Assembly (NCBI GenBank): GCA_014871385.1
Contig: CM026426.1
Coordinates: 29,811,452 to 29,875,451 of the forward strand
Length of the DNA: 64,000 bases
Reading direction: 5' to 3'
From: Ceratodon purpureus
Lineage: Eukaryota; Streptophyta; Bryopsida; Pseudoditrichales; Ditrichaceae
Position 1 is the stretch's first letter, and each line of letters begins with the position of its first letter. Position numbers and translations under genes: made by a program. A model generated the notes under the pieces. That model made no database searches. It saw nothing but the letters and a program-made list of their open reading frames with translations, and was not told the origin of the DNA. Below are positions 33,680 through 45,840 of this stretch, in pieces.

Positions 33680-34860
33680 ACTGTCGTCGACTCTCCCCTC
33701 TTCCTCTCAACACCACTTCTCTTGCTCCTTTCCTGAGCAGGTTTCTACACTCATGGAATCAAATTATCTTTCATCGAACTCGCGATTCATGTTCAACTTC
33801 CTCCCAATCGATCAACACGGAACTGAGGTAGAGGGACCAGTAGTCGCCCAAATTTCAGGTTTGCTCCCTTGGGATGGGACAGTGGTGAAATTTGTTTATA
33901 ATTTTTGGATGGACTGCAAAGCTTGTGCAAAACCATTCCAAAAAATAAAAAATAAAAAATTTGAGTAGGTCTATAATTTCCTATGAATTTTTGAGTGCTT
34001 AGTCCTAGGGGGGCCACTAACCGATCATAGAGTCTTGGTTAACATGAGCAGTTGGATTCTGAAATTAGAACGTTTCTGCACCAATAAGAAGCACTCAAGT
34101 TTTGGAGACATGGGCAAAATTAGAACACTTTCTGTACACTTTCAAGAAACAAGGTGGATGGAAATCTGTGACCTATCCCACAAGCATAGGAGGCGGCATT
34201 GGGACCCGGTTGGGATTCAACACCTCTACCTTATACATTATGTGTTTCCCTCTCCAGACGATTACCCATATTCAGAATCAGCTTTTCCATTTAGGCGCGA
34301 GGCGCAAAAAAGATGATACACGGGGATATCTAGTGATACTGTGGTGAGATTAGGGTAATGTAGTGGTTCTACTTGCATGATAGTGAAGGGGGAAGGATGA
34401 GAAATACGGATAGTACACTGGTTGCGGGTGGTGACTCTCGTTGGGGGTTCGTTGGTGTGACGCAGTGGAGACGTCATCATCGCCTTGGTTCGTGAGCGTG
34501 GGCTATCACGGGGTACGCGTTTTTGCGGGGTTGCTTGGGCGCTACGTTACGGAGGGGGGGCCTCGTCACTAAGGGCTCCCCACCACTGTTCGGGAAGTTT
34601 CTGATACAATCCAGCTATTATCCCCTTTTCTATAAAAGCATTCGGTAATTTTGTATGATACCTACATGATACCTAGGTGATACCCTTGTGATACTTAGGT
34701 AATATTTAAAATACTAGTCGGAAAAAATCCTAACTCTTTCAAATTGAATCGGTAATTTGACAACTTCATTCGGCTGATTTACAACTGACTGCCGGATCCC
34801 CGATCATTGCTCCCCACATCAAGGGGAGCGCTCTGCCCGGGGTCCGACAAGGCAGGTCCT
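33680..34860. other. Spacer upstream of the SRO gene
   Basis: Probably holds the SRO promoter; no element was pinned down. A loose tandem of TGATACCTAGG-like units lies at about 34656-34702. ORFs at 34.0-34.35 kb are unrecognised. Confidence 0.4.
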
Positions 34861-35340
34861 ATGCCAAAAGGGCCATTCCAGGGCCCTTTCCCAACCCCGG
34901 GCATGCTTGGGTGTGGCCCGGGGTAGATTCCATACACCCCAGGATTACATGTGCTCTGTAATTCTTCTACGTATTTCTCATCCATTTGGTTTTTCCCTCG
35001 CATTCATCCCAGCAGCCGCTGAAATCCACGAGCCGCGGCACTCGGCGTCAACTTCAGAAATGGCTCTAGCGAGATTTGCAAGCATACGAGATTAACTATC
35101 ACTGCGTGAGGGTGTGGTTAGTGGGGCTTGTTGTCGCTAGGTTAAAGCTTAGAATGATCGTTGCTTGCTTTTCATGCCGCTTAGATATGGGTTTAGGGTT
35201 TGGCGTTTGATTGGGTTTATGTAGTGTATTGGTACGAGTTTGAGCTCGGTTCGTGGCTGTGAAGTTTAGGCAGCACGCGGCTGAAGCTGTTGGGAGATGA
35301 TGTTTGTGTCCTAATCTTCTCTGTGGGGACTCGATTTTAG
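34861..35340 (+). repeat. Long inverted repeat, left arm
   Basis: 480 bp match 38231-38708 in reverse complement with only three substitutions seen. The arm ends abruptly at ATGCCAAAAGGGCC on the outside. It contains a short ATG-led frame (M-A-L-A-R-F-A-S-I-R) that could be a presequence start. Confidence 0.92.
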
Positions 35341-35475
35341 ATAATTTGAGTCTTCCTCTCTGCCTTGAGCAATATAGATCAAAATTTTGTCGACGTTGTG
35401 AACGTCAGTCCATTTCTCCAGTATGATTACTAACAGAGTTCCTACCATTGAAAAAACGGTCGCACTTGAATGCAG

Positions 35476-36573
35476 GCACTAGGAGTTGCACCTGAGAGAT
35501 TGGTGCGAGCCGCTGACAGCTTTACTGTAAGTGTTCTTGTCCAACTTGGTTAACCAGAGTACTTTGCCTTCTACTATGAGACCTTGAGATCGTGGTTCTT
35601 GTGCCTGATTCACATGGTGTGTGATTGACTTCCACTGGAAATGAAGTTCTGTCAAGGTCAAGGGCGCAAGATTATGTTTAGAGGTGAAAATAGGTGGTTT
35701 CTCATTGATAATCGTTTTTGCAGGTTCGTCTTCTTAAAGGGCTGGCAACCCCAGTAGGTACAGTGCTGGTTGGCACTAATGAATTCATCACTAAGGTAAT
35801 ATTTGAAGCTTTACGTATAAACTTATTGGATATAGTTTCTAGCGAGAATATAGAGTGAGGTAGTTCAGTATGCAAGATATGTTGGAGGTTCTGAGTGGAA
35901 TATTCATCTTCTCCTGATTTTATGGGAATATTGGGGGAAGTTCAGGCAAGAAGGTTGCGGAAAGCTTTGGGTGCAGGAATACGGCAGGTTGGTATTTTGG
36001 CTGCCGAGGTTTGGTTGCTTTGCGTGACATGGTCGGTCGTCTGAAAGAAGATCACGCCAACGCACGCTTAATGGCAGGTAATGTTGAGGAAATTTATATC
36101 TTCTGATTCAGAAGTAAAATGCGTTGCTCATATTTGTAGTCTTGACCGGATGAATTTTCTATCTGCTGTTTTTCTTGATCAAACAGCAGTGTGGCATCTT
36201 CTAAAGAGCAATTTCTAAACCTTAGCGTATGTGAATGCAGAGGGCTTGAATGCAGTGAAAGGACTTCATGTAGATATGACGATTGTAGAGACCAACATTG
36301 TAAGTGCATCGATCTAACTTGGCATGCATCTATTGCTCCTACTCATCTGGCTTGTTTGATGATTGGGATTGCAAAACTCCGATTGAAACAAGTAGTGGCA
36401 AGTTTGCAGCAAAGATGAACGGAAATCGATAAGTATTGACCATTTGTGCGGGATATTATGGGCTGCATACAGGTATATGCAGATGTAACAGCAGATTCTG
36501 CACGCACTCCCAAAGAGATCGTTGAAGCCTGGAAGGAGTACGGGGTGCTTGCAATGACCTCAGATAGAACCAA
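35476..36573 (+). pseudogene. Threonine aldolase, C-terminal half (five exons, broken)
   Basis: Exons with good splice sites are 35476-35526, 35724-35795, 35946-36077, 36241-36299 and 36473-36573. They encode in order A-L-G-V-A-P-E-R, K-G-L-A-T-P-V-G-T-V-L-V-G, A-R-R-L-R-K-A-L-G-A-G-I-R-Q-V-G-I-L-A-A, E-G-L-N-A-V-K-G-L and V-Y-A-D-V-T. This is the region after the PLP-binding core of low-specificity L-threonine aldolase, which splits threonine into glycine and acetaldehyde. The K-G-L block carries the expected PLP lysine. One base is missing in exon 3 (near 36006), shifting the frame, and the terminal exon is absent. The N-terminal half is not upstream; a piece of it lies inverted at 37696-37807. 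Confidence 0.85.
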
Positions 36574-37479
36574 GTAAGTAACTGTGCAATCGCACTTACA
36601 ACTCGCAGTTTGTGTATGCGTTTGATCGAATTAATTTGTGGACAACATAGAAATTGCCCTACTATTGCCTGTTATTTTATCCATCGTAGTATTAGCTCAC
36701 TGGTTAGAGGGCCGTTTTAGAGCAACTTGTCACTGATTAGGGCCGTTTTAGTTACATCCTTGTAATTAGCTAATGAACTTGACCATGTGTGTCTGTGGGA
36801 ATGGTGATCAAACCAGGATTCAAGTGCTGACTCACTACCTAGTCACAGAGGATGACGTTCATTTTGCTCTGAGCTTTTTCAAAACAAGATCTCTTCAAGC
36901 GGCTGACCATAAGACCTAGATTATTGGGAGAAAGCGAACCGCTGAACATGCTTCTGTTTGCTATTAGAATTGAAATGGATAATTGGAACGCCTTGTATAA
37001 ATGCTACATAAATCAAGTAAAATGATAACTTTTAGAAATATTTGCATCAGAGTGAAAGCATCTATCAATAGCTATTTACCTGTAAATCAACAACAGATTG
37101 TATACAGCTGCATCAAATTGCTGCAAACGCTGAATTAACCATCTATTTGAACTTCAAGTTGCATACCTTCGTGAACAAGTCTTGAACTTACATGGAAGGA
37201 CAAGAAGAGACACAAAGCCCAAAATCAAAAGAAGTTGTCTTATTTTGTCTCCTTAACCTTCGATACTTTTCACTGTGTTTTTGTCCTCGGGATTGATCTT
37301 TGAAGATATTTTCATCATCTGTAACTGAAAGATTATACTTCTTTTGCTAAAGTATTGAAGACTTACATTCCTTGTTAGTTTTTTCTTTATTTTTCAATGC
37401 TGTGTATGAATGGGAAGTAAGGAAATCTATTTTTGAGTGCTCTTATACGAGCGAAGGTTGCAGCATAGAACCCTAAGAA

Positions 37480-37551
37480 ACGTCGACAAAATTTTGATCT
37501 ATATTGCTCGAGGCAAAGTGGAATACTCAAATTATCTAAAATCGAGTCCAC
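37480..37551 (-). repeat. Detached piece of the inverted repeat
   Basis: About 70 bp are the reverse complement, with a few differences, of 35331-35402, i.e. the inner continuation of the left arm. On the right side this piece is separated from the main arm by about 680 bp of inserted gene fragments. 36580-37480 shows nothing recognisable. Confidence 0.75.
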
Positions 37552-37695
37552 ACATCGAGCATTAATTTCCAAGATTCTGACTGTCTCAGCCTCTGTAACT
37601 TGAACAGAGAGGGGTCTTAACTCTTCATAAATCTAGGACCAGAACTGGCCGACCACTGATGAAACATAGAAACACAGTAAATGTGGAACTCTCAC

Positions 37696-37807
37696 AGTCA
37701 AAGGGTTGAAGATACGAGCACCATCAATGTGCAATTGCAGCCCGTAGGACTTGGCAAGCTCTCCAACCTGATCTGTATACTCAGCTGAGATACATCTTCC
37801 TCCACAT
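37696..37807 (-). pseudogene. Threonine aldolase exon, central part
   Basis: Acceptor TTTTGCAG at 37808 and donor ACT|GTGAGA at 37696 bound an exon that reads C-G-G-R-C-I-S-A-E-Y, then L-H-I-D-G-A-R-I-F-N, the conserved PLP-pocket segment with the invariant D-G-A-R. It is the segment that should directly precede the plus-strand exon at 35476 in an intact gene, but it lies on the opposite strand. Confidence 0.85.
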
Positions 37808-37933
37808 CTGCAAAATGCGAGACAGAGTCGGCCTTTGATATTTGGTTCAAGTTGTCTCAGCTCTGGCCGGAAAGTGGTCGTCACAGAACTGTTTCGAACG
37901 AGAATAGGCACGACGACATCTAATGATGCTCAC

Positions 37934-38089
37934 CTCGGGTATCTGAATCTCTTTCATGAAGCGAACAGCTAGACTTTCAAGCACAATGCCATCGGATGCT
38001 GCAAAGAATGCCAGCACATGGCTAATGAAGTGACGCTGGTTGACGAGCTTCCCAATGCTTGGAGGCAGCTGATAGGTCAACTTCCTCAG
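37934..38089 (-). pseudogene. Ribonucleotide reductase small subunit exon fragment
   Basis: Bounded by GATTGCAG (acceptor) and GAG|GTGAGC (donor). It encodes E-E-V-D-L-S near its start and then, in another frame, [18 protein letters not shown], a signature of eukaryotic R2 (class I RNR small subunit, which houses the diiron-tyrosyl cofactor). The frame breaks after K-H-W-E, apparently by a two-base deletion. No other RNR exon is seen, so it is a captured fragment. Confidence 0.82.
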
Positions 38090-38230
38090 CTGCAATCACG
38101 ACAAATATCGAATTTAGAAACTATTGTATCAGGGAACTCACTCAATCGTAAGACAGTGGAATCTACGAACTCCATATCAAAACTCAAGAATCCAGAATTC
38201 CAAGGATTGACAGAGGCTCAACGCTCCATT

Positions 38231-38708
38231 AAAATCGAGTCCCCACAGAGAAGATTAGGACACAAACATCATCTCCCAACAGCTTCAGCCGCGTGCTGCC
38301 TAAACTTCACAGCCACGAACCGAGCTCAAACTCGTACCAATACACTACATAAACCCAATCAAACGCCAAACCCTAAACCCATATCTAAGCGGCATGAAAA
38401 GCAAGCAACGATCATTCTAAGCTTTAACCTAGCGACAACAAGCCCCACTAACCACACCCTCACGCAGTGATAGTTAATCTCGTATGCTTGCAAATCTCGC
38501 TAGAGCCATTTCTGAAGTTGACGCCGAGTGCCGCGGCTCGTGGATTTCAGCGGCTGCTGGGATGAATGCGAGGGAAAAACCAAATGGATGAGAAATACGT
38601 AGAAGAATTACAGAGCACATGTAATCCTAGGGTGTACGGAATCTACCCCGGGCCACACCCAAGCATGCCCGGGGTTGGGAAAGGGCCCTAGAATGGCCCT
38701 TTTGGCAT
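38231..38708 (-). repeat. Long inverted repeat, right arm
   Basis: Reverse complement of 34861-35340 with three differences. The two sides outside the arms differ immediately, and no target-site duplication of 3, 8 or 9 bp is seen. Confidence 0.92.
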
Positions 38709-40650
38709 TCTCTAAAGTAGGGACACCCATTCCCGTGACTTTAAGCTAATTATCATACTTCTAAATGAGCAGCATGAAAAGTAATTATACCGATGGAAAG
38801 GCAATTAGATATTAATTTAGAATGTATCGAAAAAGTCATGAAATTATAAACTTTGTGTACGTTATCTATAGTCAAAGTCAAAAATTGATTTGCACATGTT
38901 GACCGTGTCTAAATGGCCTTGATTCCGTGACTTGGAGATGCAATTTCTGCCATGAAAAATTCTTTATAATAACAAATTTTTTCAACCACCCAAGATCAGA
39001 GTCACTCGGATTGAGGTGCACTATATGCAAACGGAAATGGGTGCAGTCACGGGAATAGGTGTTGCTACCTTACTCCTCACCCCCTAGGAGGTGCTTGTCC
39101 TTAAATTCTCGCCATCGTCTGGCCGGATCTCTCCAGACCTCATCCATGTCGTTGACAATAACAACGGAAGTGATGTATATTCCGGCTCGCTGGTTGTTGA
39201 GAGCGAAAACCAAAAGTGCGACACCATGAAGTCCACCATGCATAGGTCAAGCATAACAATTGGTTTCTTCACTCTCTCCAGAGATGCAAAGGGAACCACC
39301 ACTTGTCTATGGCAATTGCCCCGAACTTCACTTTAGGATACTCAATAGGCAGAAAGGATGGCAACTTCACGAAGGTTTTATCTAAATTTAGGTAATGAAA
39401 CAGCTGAACCACGGATTTGTCCTTCTCTTCCCAGACACAAAAGGAAGGTTCTTGATATCGCAGTGTCTTGTTGGAGGTAAATTAGCACATACACAGCCAG
39501 GTCTGTGTCTGATCCCTTTAGGCAATGAATCCAGCTTTGTCTTCAATACAACGATTTTATCTACACACCTCCAATGAGAGGGTGTATGCATGTCAGAAAC
39601 CTCTTAAGGAACTAAACCCGGAGAACATTCTTGACGTTCACCATCATTAACCGCGGTTTCCGATGAAATGTAGAATCCAGACGCAGTGCATTGCATCCAA
39701 TCGCGACTCGCAATGTCGTCTTGTCGGAAAGCCTGGGTAGAGAAAATTCCTCCTACGTGAGAGATATTGTGCACCTGCGTTATCGTCAAGCAACAGTCAG
39801 CGGCATTTTAGACTGTAGCAGGCCCGCTGCCTACGCAGAGAGAAGGCTCGGCCTTGTCTATGGCCGCCGATACATTCACATTTGTGGTACCCGCGTGTCC
39901 ATCAGCCTCAGACATCTCCAAGCTTAGAGACAAGGTCGACCTTTCATGGCAGGGCCCATGGGCACTTCGGCCCCGACTCTCATGGCACTGCAGACTTTGA
40001 CATCGGTAGAGTCACCCTCCCAATTGTTCGAAAACATTTGGACTAGCCATGCTTACTTGTAGAGTCAGTAGTAGGCTAGTTTGCATCAACATCGTCACCT
40101 GCGTCCACATCGGTTACTGCCTCCAGGCAGGAACAGAGTTCTTCTAATGAAGCCGTTATTGCCTTAGCAGGACCCTTTGGCAGTTGTCCAACACCGGACT
40201 ACTCAAGCGGATACAGAGATTACTAATTACCATAGGACATAAAACAATGGGAAAAATGGAAATGCATCGCCTTGTTGAAAACTTTTATGTTATATAATAC
40301 AACACTGCACAATGTTACAAGATATAGATGGCGGTAGTGTTACATAGCCGATAGAAATGCAATCCCAACAAATACAACATTTACAGATATTATTCTACCG
40401 AAGGTGTCTCCATAAGTATGTATGACCACGATGATAATATTAAAAAACTAGCTGAATGCAAGACAAAGAAAAGAACTAACCTTTCTTGAATTTTTTTCAC
40501 TAAATATACAAATTTGCGCATCTAGTCTTGAATGACTCGGATGACCGATGGTCCGCCCAACGGAGTCGGATATCTTTTCCTCTGTCACACTCCCACGTCC
40601 ACAGGATGGAGGCGTTGGGAATTTCCTTTAATCGAATCAGACCAAGACGA
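38709..40650. other. Unassigned region
   Basis: Several short ORFs lie on both strands; none is recognisable. The minus strand near 39070-39340 has a charged segment (W-R-D-P-A-R-R-W-R-E-F-K-D-K-H-L) that could be the tail of an old retroelement ORF, not established. Confidence 0.3.
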
Positions 40651-40658
40651 CGAGGCTT

Positions 40659-40683
40659 GGGGGGGGGGGGGGGGGGGGGGGGG
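40659..40683 (+). repeat. G25 homopolymer
   Basis: An uninterrupted run of 25 G. It is probably length-variable and a possible assembly weak point. Confidence 0.85.
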
Positions 40684-41539
40684 AGGCGCGGTGGTGTTTG
40701 GGAAACAGGGCAGGCAAGGACGACACATTGGAGATGCACGTAGTCCTCCTCTCTACGCCGGATGTCGAGTTTCCTCTGTACTACATGTAATTCGTGACCA
40801 GGCTAGAAAGCAACATTCTGAACAGGTCCAATCGCATCAATCGAGAAGCAAATGAGATTGAGGTCAGAAACACTTTTTTCTCCCTCCTTCACTGAACGCC
40901 ATCCGCCATAGCCCTAGCTGCGCACGGCTCTGTAATGATGGAAGGTTGTATGGCCTTGGAGTTCTCACCGGCAGCGTTTGCAGTGACATTATCTCTCTGG
41001 GGATGAGAAGAGCCTCCGCATGCTCCTTCTTCATCGTCACCTAAACCAACGTCTACGTTGATGGAGGCTGCTTTAGGATTGGGCGTTGGCTGTGAGAATG
41101 CAACACGTGAAGAAGGTAAGGTTACAAAAGTGAAAGAATTTGGGGAATCATATTAGAATGTTGTAGTCCGCCAAGACTAGCTTTGTACAATGCAAAGTAT
41201 AATAAGTGTAGTAGAGGTAAAATACTTACTTTCCTCTTGGCGCGCTTTTTGAAATCTCTTCGCCCGCCTCCGGTAGGTCCAATGTCTTCGTTGCTTGCTG
41301 TAGCTTGGACATTTGCAATAGATGAACCGATTCCGAGCAGGGAGATGGGACACAGAGAACTAAGTCAGGTATGACACAATTACTCCGAGTGACATACGCA
41401 TTGATCGTGGCCGAAGACGGGGAAGATACAGAGTTCTTCCTAAACCCACCGTCAAAGTCAGGACTATTTGTCGTCGGTTCGATTGAAGCTTCAGCGTCTA
41501 TTTTGCTGTTGCTCCTTGTAGACAGCCAACCGTGCGATT

Positions 41540-41929
41540 CTACAGCAACAGAACAATTCGTCCTACCCTTCGGGACTTGGGCTTCTTGAAGTTGTTGTCA
41601 CTGTCTTCCAGAAGCTCGCATTCATCACCGCCCTTGAGGTCTGCAACGAAGGACACGGATTCGCCCTTCCTTATGGAGCGGCTGAAATCGATGTTCTTAC
41701 CCTTGACAAGCATCTTAACTACCTTCCTCTGCCCGTTCTCTGTAATAGGATAAGGATATAGAATAGGAACATCGCCGTCATCAAGGACAGCCTTAATCCA
41801 ACCGGTGACGTTACGGTGTAGATTAACGAGGTGTTTGTTAGTAAATGAAGTTCCACAATGTATACACTTATACATTCGCCTTCCTTTGTCGTTGCTCTCC
41901 TTTGTCCGACACAAGGTGGCCCATTCCAC
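41540..41929 (-). CDS. C2HC-type zinc-finger exon (paralogue of 43.4 kb)
   Basis: Encodes R-M-Y-K-C-I-H-C-G-T-S-F-T-N-K-H-L-V-N-L-H, a C-x2-C-x12-H pattern, followed by a polar segment with L-Y-P-Y-P and a basic tail. The plus-strand ORF at 43431 carries the same arrangement (C-I-Y-C-G, N-K-M-M-L-N-R-H, L-L-P-Y-P), so the two are divergent paralogues about 1.5 kb apart. The final Cys of the finger is replaced by Trp here. Exon limits are not certain. A DNA-binding role is inferred from the finger only. Confidence 0.5.
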   Translation of the reverse strand: MEWATLCRTKESNDKGRRMYKCIHCGTSFTNKHLVNLHRNVTGWIKAVLDDGDVPILYPYPITENGQRKVVKMLVKGKNIDFSRSIRKGESVSFVADLKGGDECELLEDSDNNFKKPKSRRVGRIVLLL

Positions 41930-43430
41930 AATGAGGGAGTTGTAAAATTCCCGATTGGGATAGTCAATGAAGGGAACACCCTTTTATTGGTTAGAAAATC
42001 GCAAACGTGGTGCGCAAGAGTGTCGGAGGTCATCATTCGAGATCCTAGGAGAAAACGACAGAAGTTTCCACGAATAGAAGAGATATAAGAATATTTAGCT
42101 CTACAATTAAGGAAGCCCTATGTCCTTGCGTTGCAATCCCCTCCCTACAAGAACAATCCTATTACCAACTAGCAGTGATTCAGGAGAAATGCAGTATTGC
42201 AAGTAAGTAAGATTGGAACTTCTCTAGGGGTGGGGGTTGGTGATACTTGGATCTGCTTAGTACAGAGGATAATCCCCAAAGGAGAAGAAATAGAGAGAAC
42301 GCTATTTCCCATGTAGCGAAGGGTAGGGTTGGTGGACCCGCGCCTTGGCGGTCTCCGTGGCCGTCCATGTCGGCGCGTGGTTTCACCCGTCGCGGGGCAC
42401 CCGCGGTAACTCCGCCCATCCGTAACTCCGCGCCCCCGTTACACTGCGCCAACCCTTCCAAATCGTGAGACACTGAACGTGACACAAAACACTGACCTCG
42501 TGTGACACTGCCCAACGAGGCACTGACCGTGCCCGAATTTTTTTTCCCACGGTGACGTAGTCTGACGTCACGCATCGCCATCCCCGTGTAGTGAATTCGT
42601 GGATTGTTAGGGTTCCAGTGTTTTGGGTGTTTTGCGACAGTTTCTCGAGGTTTGCTACTGGAAGATTAGAGATTCTCGAAAAGGGTTAGGGACGCGAATG
42701 AGTGCAGTTAGATTGCAAACACCAGATCAATTTGTTTGTGGAACACAAAGAGGAGGATTGCAAGCTTTCAGAATTGGGTAGACGTGAGACTGACCTACAA
42801 TGAGGGCGCAATGAGTGCCTCTTCCGGGGAAGATGTGACGGCTTGGTGGAGTCGACGCAGCATACCCTTCAATGCCACTTCTGCACGCCTACACAAGAGC
42901 CGCAAGAATGGAGGTAACACTAACCTAAATCCCAGTTCTTCTTGCTCTCTTCCGATGCGTGCACAACTCCTTTAGCGATGGAGATTACCAATGGGGGTAG
43001 GAGATTGCGACTCACTAGATATTTTGATATTCAGACCCCAAGTAGAACTCAGTTTCGTTTTTGGAGAATTCCCAGGTCTGCAACTCTGGAAACCCTTCCA
43101 TCTAATTCTAATGTTTTAGTTCCTGAATGTTCTCCCCTTAGAGTGCATTGATTAGGGTTGTATCCTGCAATTCAATTCCGGAAATCGGGACCTTCTATCG
43201 TCATGGTGGGGTTTCAACTCTTAGGGTTTAGAAGTAATGCGACATTGGCCGTTTCTGTACAATTTTATTTTCCCCCTACTAATCTCTAATACGGAATTAC
43301 CTTGTGTCGCACATGTTTTTATTTATAATTGACACTTACCTCTTCATTTGCAGAAACACTGTCTTCTACGAAGAGGAGGATTGGTTTTACAAGACTGTAT
43401 TGTTAGGCGGGATGCGGGTTTGCAGTCGGG

Positions 43431-45209
43431 TTGAAGAATAGGTACCGCGGCATATCCTACGCTCACGGTGTCTGTCCGAGTTGTGGGGCAAAGACAAGGG
43501 AATTAGCGTCGGAGAAGATGGCACCCGAGCCCGTGACATTGACGGTGACAATGTACGGGGTACCCTACGACGTCAAATATCCCAGTGAGCAGAGGGTTGA
43601 GGATTTGCGGGCAGAGTTTGCAACGATGTGTAAGGGAGCACGCAAACCCAACGGGGTTAGACGGTACTTTGTGTGTATATACTGCGGACAGAATGAGTTC
43701 AGTAACAAAATGATGCTGAACAGACATCGTTTTATCGATGGCTGTCCAGAGGCCATACATCCATACGGAAAGCGGGCCGTTCTACTCCCTTACCCCGATT
43801 TCAAACAAGGGGAAGGTAAGCGGGTTGAAGTTATGGCGAGAAAAAACGGCGGGGGTGCAGGATTTGAAGGGAAATCTGCTAGTACTGTTGTCAAAGAAGT
43901 TGGCCTAGACGGAGGGAGTCACGAGTTGAGGGGGGAAGCGACAGGGGAAGAAGACGACGACTGTGAGGGTAATGGGGTAGGTGCACATGACGAGGACCAA
44001 ACCGTGAACAGGGAATTAAATGATGGGGCTCCAAAGAAACAGCTGCCGCCGAGGGATCTGTTCTATGAGGTGCCGGTTCCTGGAAAACTACAGGGAACGC
44101 CGAAGAAGGTTGATAACAAAAAAAAGCGGGTCACAAGAGTGTCACTTGTGAAGAAGGGCGAAATAGCAGTGGGTCAGGATACTGAAGAAGGACTTGATGG
44201 AGCAGAAGTGAGTCCTAAAGGACATGTAGGGGTGGTGGAAGGCGAACAACTAGTCTCTAACATTGTGGTAAATGGTAGGAGTAGTAAACGAAAATCTCCG
44301 TCCCCTGAAAACCAAGTTCCCGCTGGAGAAGATAGAGTCACATGACAGAAGCAGACAATCAAGCGCAAGAGCGGGAGAGTGTCTTTCGACGTTCCAGATG
44401 TTAACGAAGTCGTTGTAGGGGTCACCAAGAAGGCTGCTGTAAAGAAAACATCCTTGAAGCTCAAATCTCGTGACACTGCGTTAAACACTACCGCAGACAA
44501 AGACGGTTTAGGGGGTGCCACAAAAGTCAACTCAGACAATGTGGATCGTGCGAAGAGAAAACTCGTTGAGCGTGAGGACGAGGATGGTTTCCACGTTGCT
44601 GTCTGCCAAGGAGGTCTTCCAAAACAATTGAGAACCGGAGAAATGCCCGACCACACTAGGGAAAAGGTGAGCACAGTTAGCATAGTGTCACATGACTTTG
44701 AACTTAGTAAGGAGACTGCCATTACTATACTCCGGGAGAGATTTAACTTGAACTAGACTTTTATTCGTCGTAGTAATTATCTGCAAAGTGGTCTCCCATT
44801 GTATGTTTTCTTTGCGGAGAGAGGTCATCACACATCTGTCAAGCAGTTCGTTGCTGACAGAGATTATCACCCTCTTAAGGATGGCGTTGTACAGGTTGAA
44901 ACTGGCCTCTGTGACACTGTCACGGAGGATCAGTGTCACGACGCAACCGGCGAATACATGGACACAGAAATGCCTTTCTGCGAGTTGAACAAATATCTCC
45001 CACCGTCTCCGACTCTCACGGAGGACGTTGTTGCTGCCATGTACGTTTGGCCGGATGCACATGTGTCCGTGGCAGAGCTGAAGGAGTTCTCGGCAGAAGG
45101 TAAAGCAGTTAGAAGACCTTTCTGTTTTGATAGTGCGATAGAGGAGAGATTCACGGCCAGGGCACGTGCATTGGAGACACTGGAGACTATGTACATAGTT
45201 AAGCACTAA
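43431..45209 (+). pseudogene. C2HC zinc-finger N-terminal region of a transposon-like protein
   Basis: ATG at 43518 is a likely start; the frame is open from 43431. Near residue 55 lies the finger C-I-Y-C-G...H-R-F-I-D-G-C (C-x2-C-x13-H-x5-C), then L-L-P-Y-P and a long acidic/basic linker. The frame continues through TGA at 44343-44345 and TAG at 44754-44756 to TAA at 45207-45209, all in one phase. Each stop is one C-to-T step from CGA, CAG or CAA. The segment after 44757 contains A-E-R-G-H-H-T and M-Y-V-W-P-D-A-H. It is followed by the exon near 45245-45427 and downstream blocks leading to a Ulp1-like domain, so this is probably the N-terminus of one large protein. Confidence 0.5.
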
Positions 45210-45244
45210 TTTGCCCAAGATGATTTACGGAAGGGCCGGTTTGT

Positions 45245-45840
45245 CCAACGAAGCCCGAGTTCCCTGCACTTTACTACCTGAAATTGTATGGGAACTCAGC
45301 AATCGTCCCTTGGGTGTGGGAATGTGAGACCGGTGACGAGGCCGTGAAGAATTGGGAGAGTATGGTGCAGAAGAAGGAGTTTAAGGATAAACTTATGCGA
45401 TTCCCGTATTGGTGGATAAGGAGGAAGGTAACTACCTGCACTTAGTAAAATTCCTTTTCTCATCATTTGTAATGGATGTCATCATGCATATGTATCTATC
45501 TCAAGTTCTTCGACAGTTCTGTGACACTATGACATAGTTCGTGACTTTTTGTTGATCTTCATCATAGGGTGATAAGGAGGAGCCTCTGCCTGTGGACGTC
45601 ATCGACAGTGTCACGACCTCCATAGACAGTCTTGTAGAATGTGTGGAGGACGGGGTCCCATACGACGGTTTAGAAACACTGCGAATATACATTTAGTGGA
45701 CCATCGACCACAAAGTGTGTCTAGCAGACTTACGTACTCACCGGGAACGGCTGCAAACTGCGCATGAGGATGAAATAAAGAAGGCACGTGCGGAGTTTAG
45801 GAAGAAAAATGGATTACTCACGGAGGAGGTGCTCTAGGAT
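45245..45840 (+). pseudogene. Middle exons of the 43-48 kb gene
   Basis: A block reading K-P-E-F-P-A-L-Y-Y-L-K-L-Y-G-N-S-A-I-V-P-W-V-W-E runs to a donor AGGAAG|GTAACT at about 45428. An intron containing GTGACACTATGAC follows. After CATCATAG the exon reads D-K-E-E-P-L-P-V-D-V-I-D and onward, with one TAG near 45694. The Trp/Tyr-rich first block looks like a folded domain but is not recognised. Confidence 0.4.

Noticed and set aside
34852-38717. Target-site duplication outside the inverted arms
   Set aside because: The flanks (ggcaggtcct and tctctaaag) do not match for any usual length.
39084-39602. Possible retroelement protein fragment
   Set aside because: Short charged peptides only; no diagnostic motif was found.
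40500-40855. Pro-rich or Gly-rich ORFs across the G25 run
   Set aside because: They are created by the homopolymer and have no other support.
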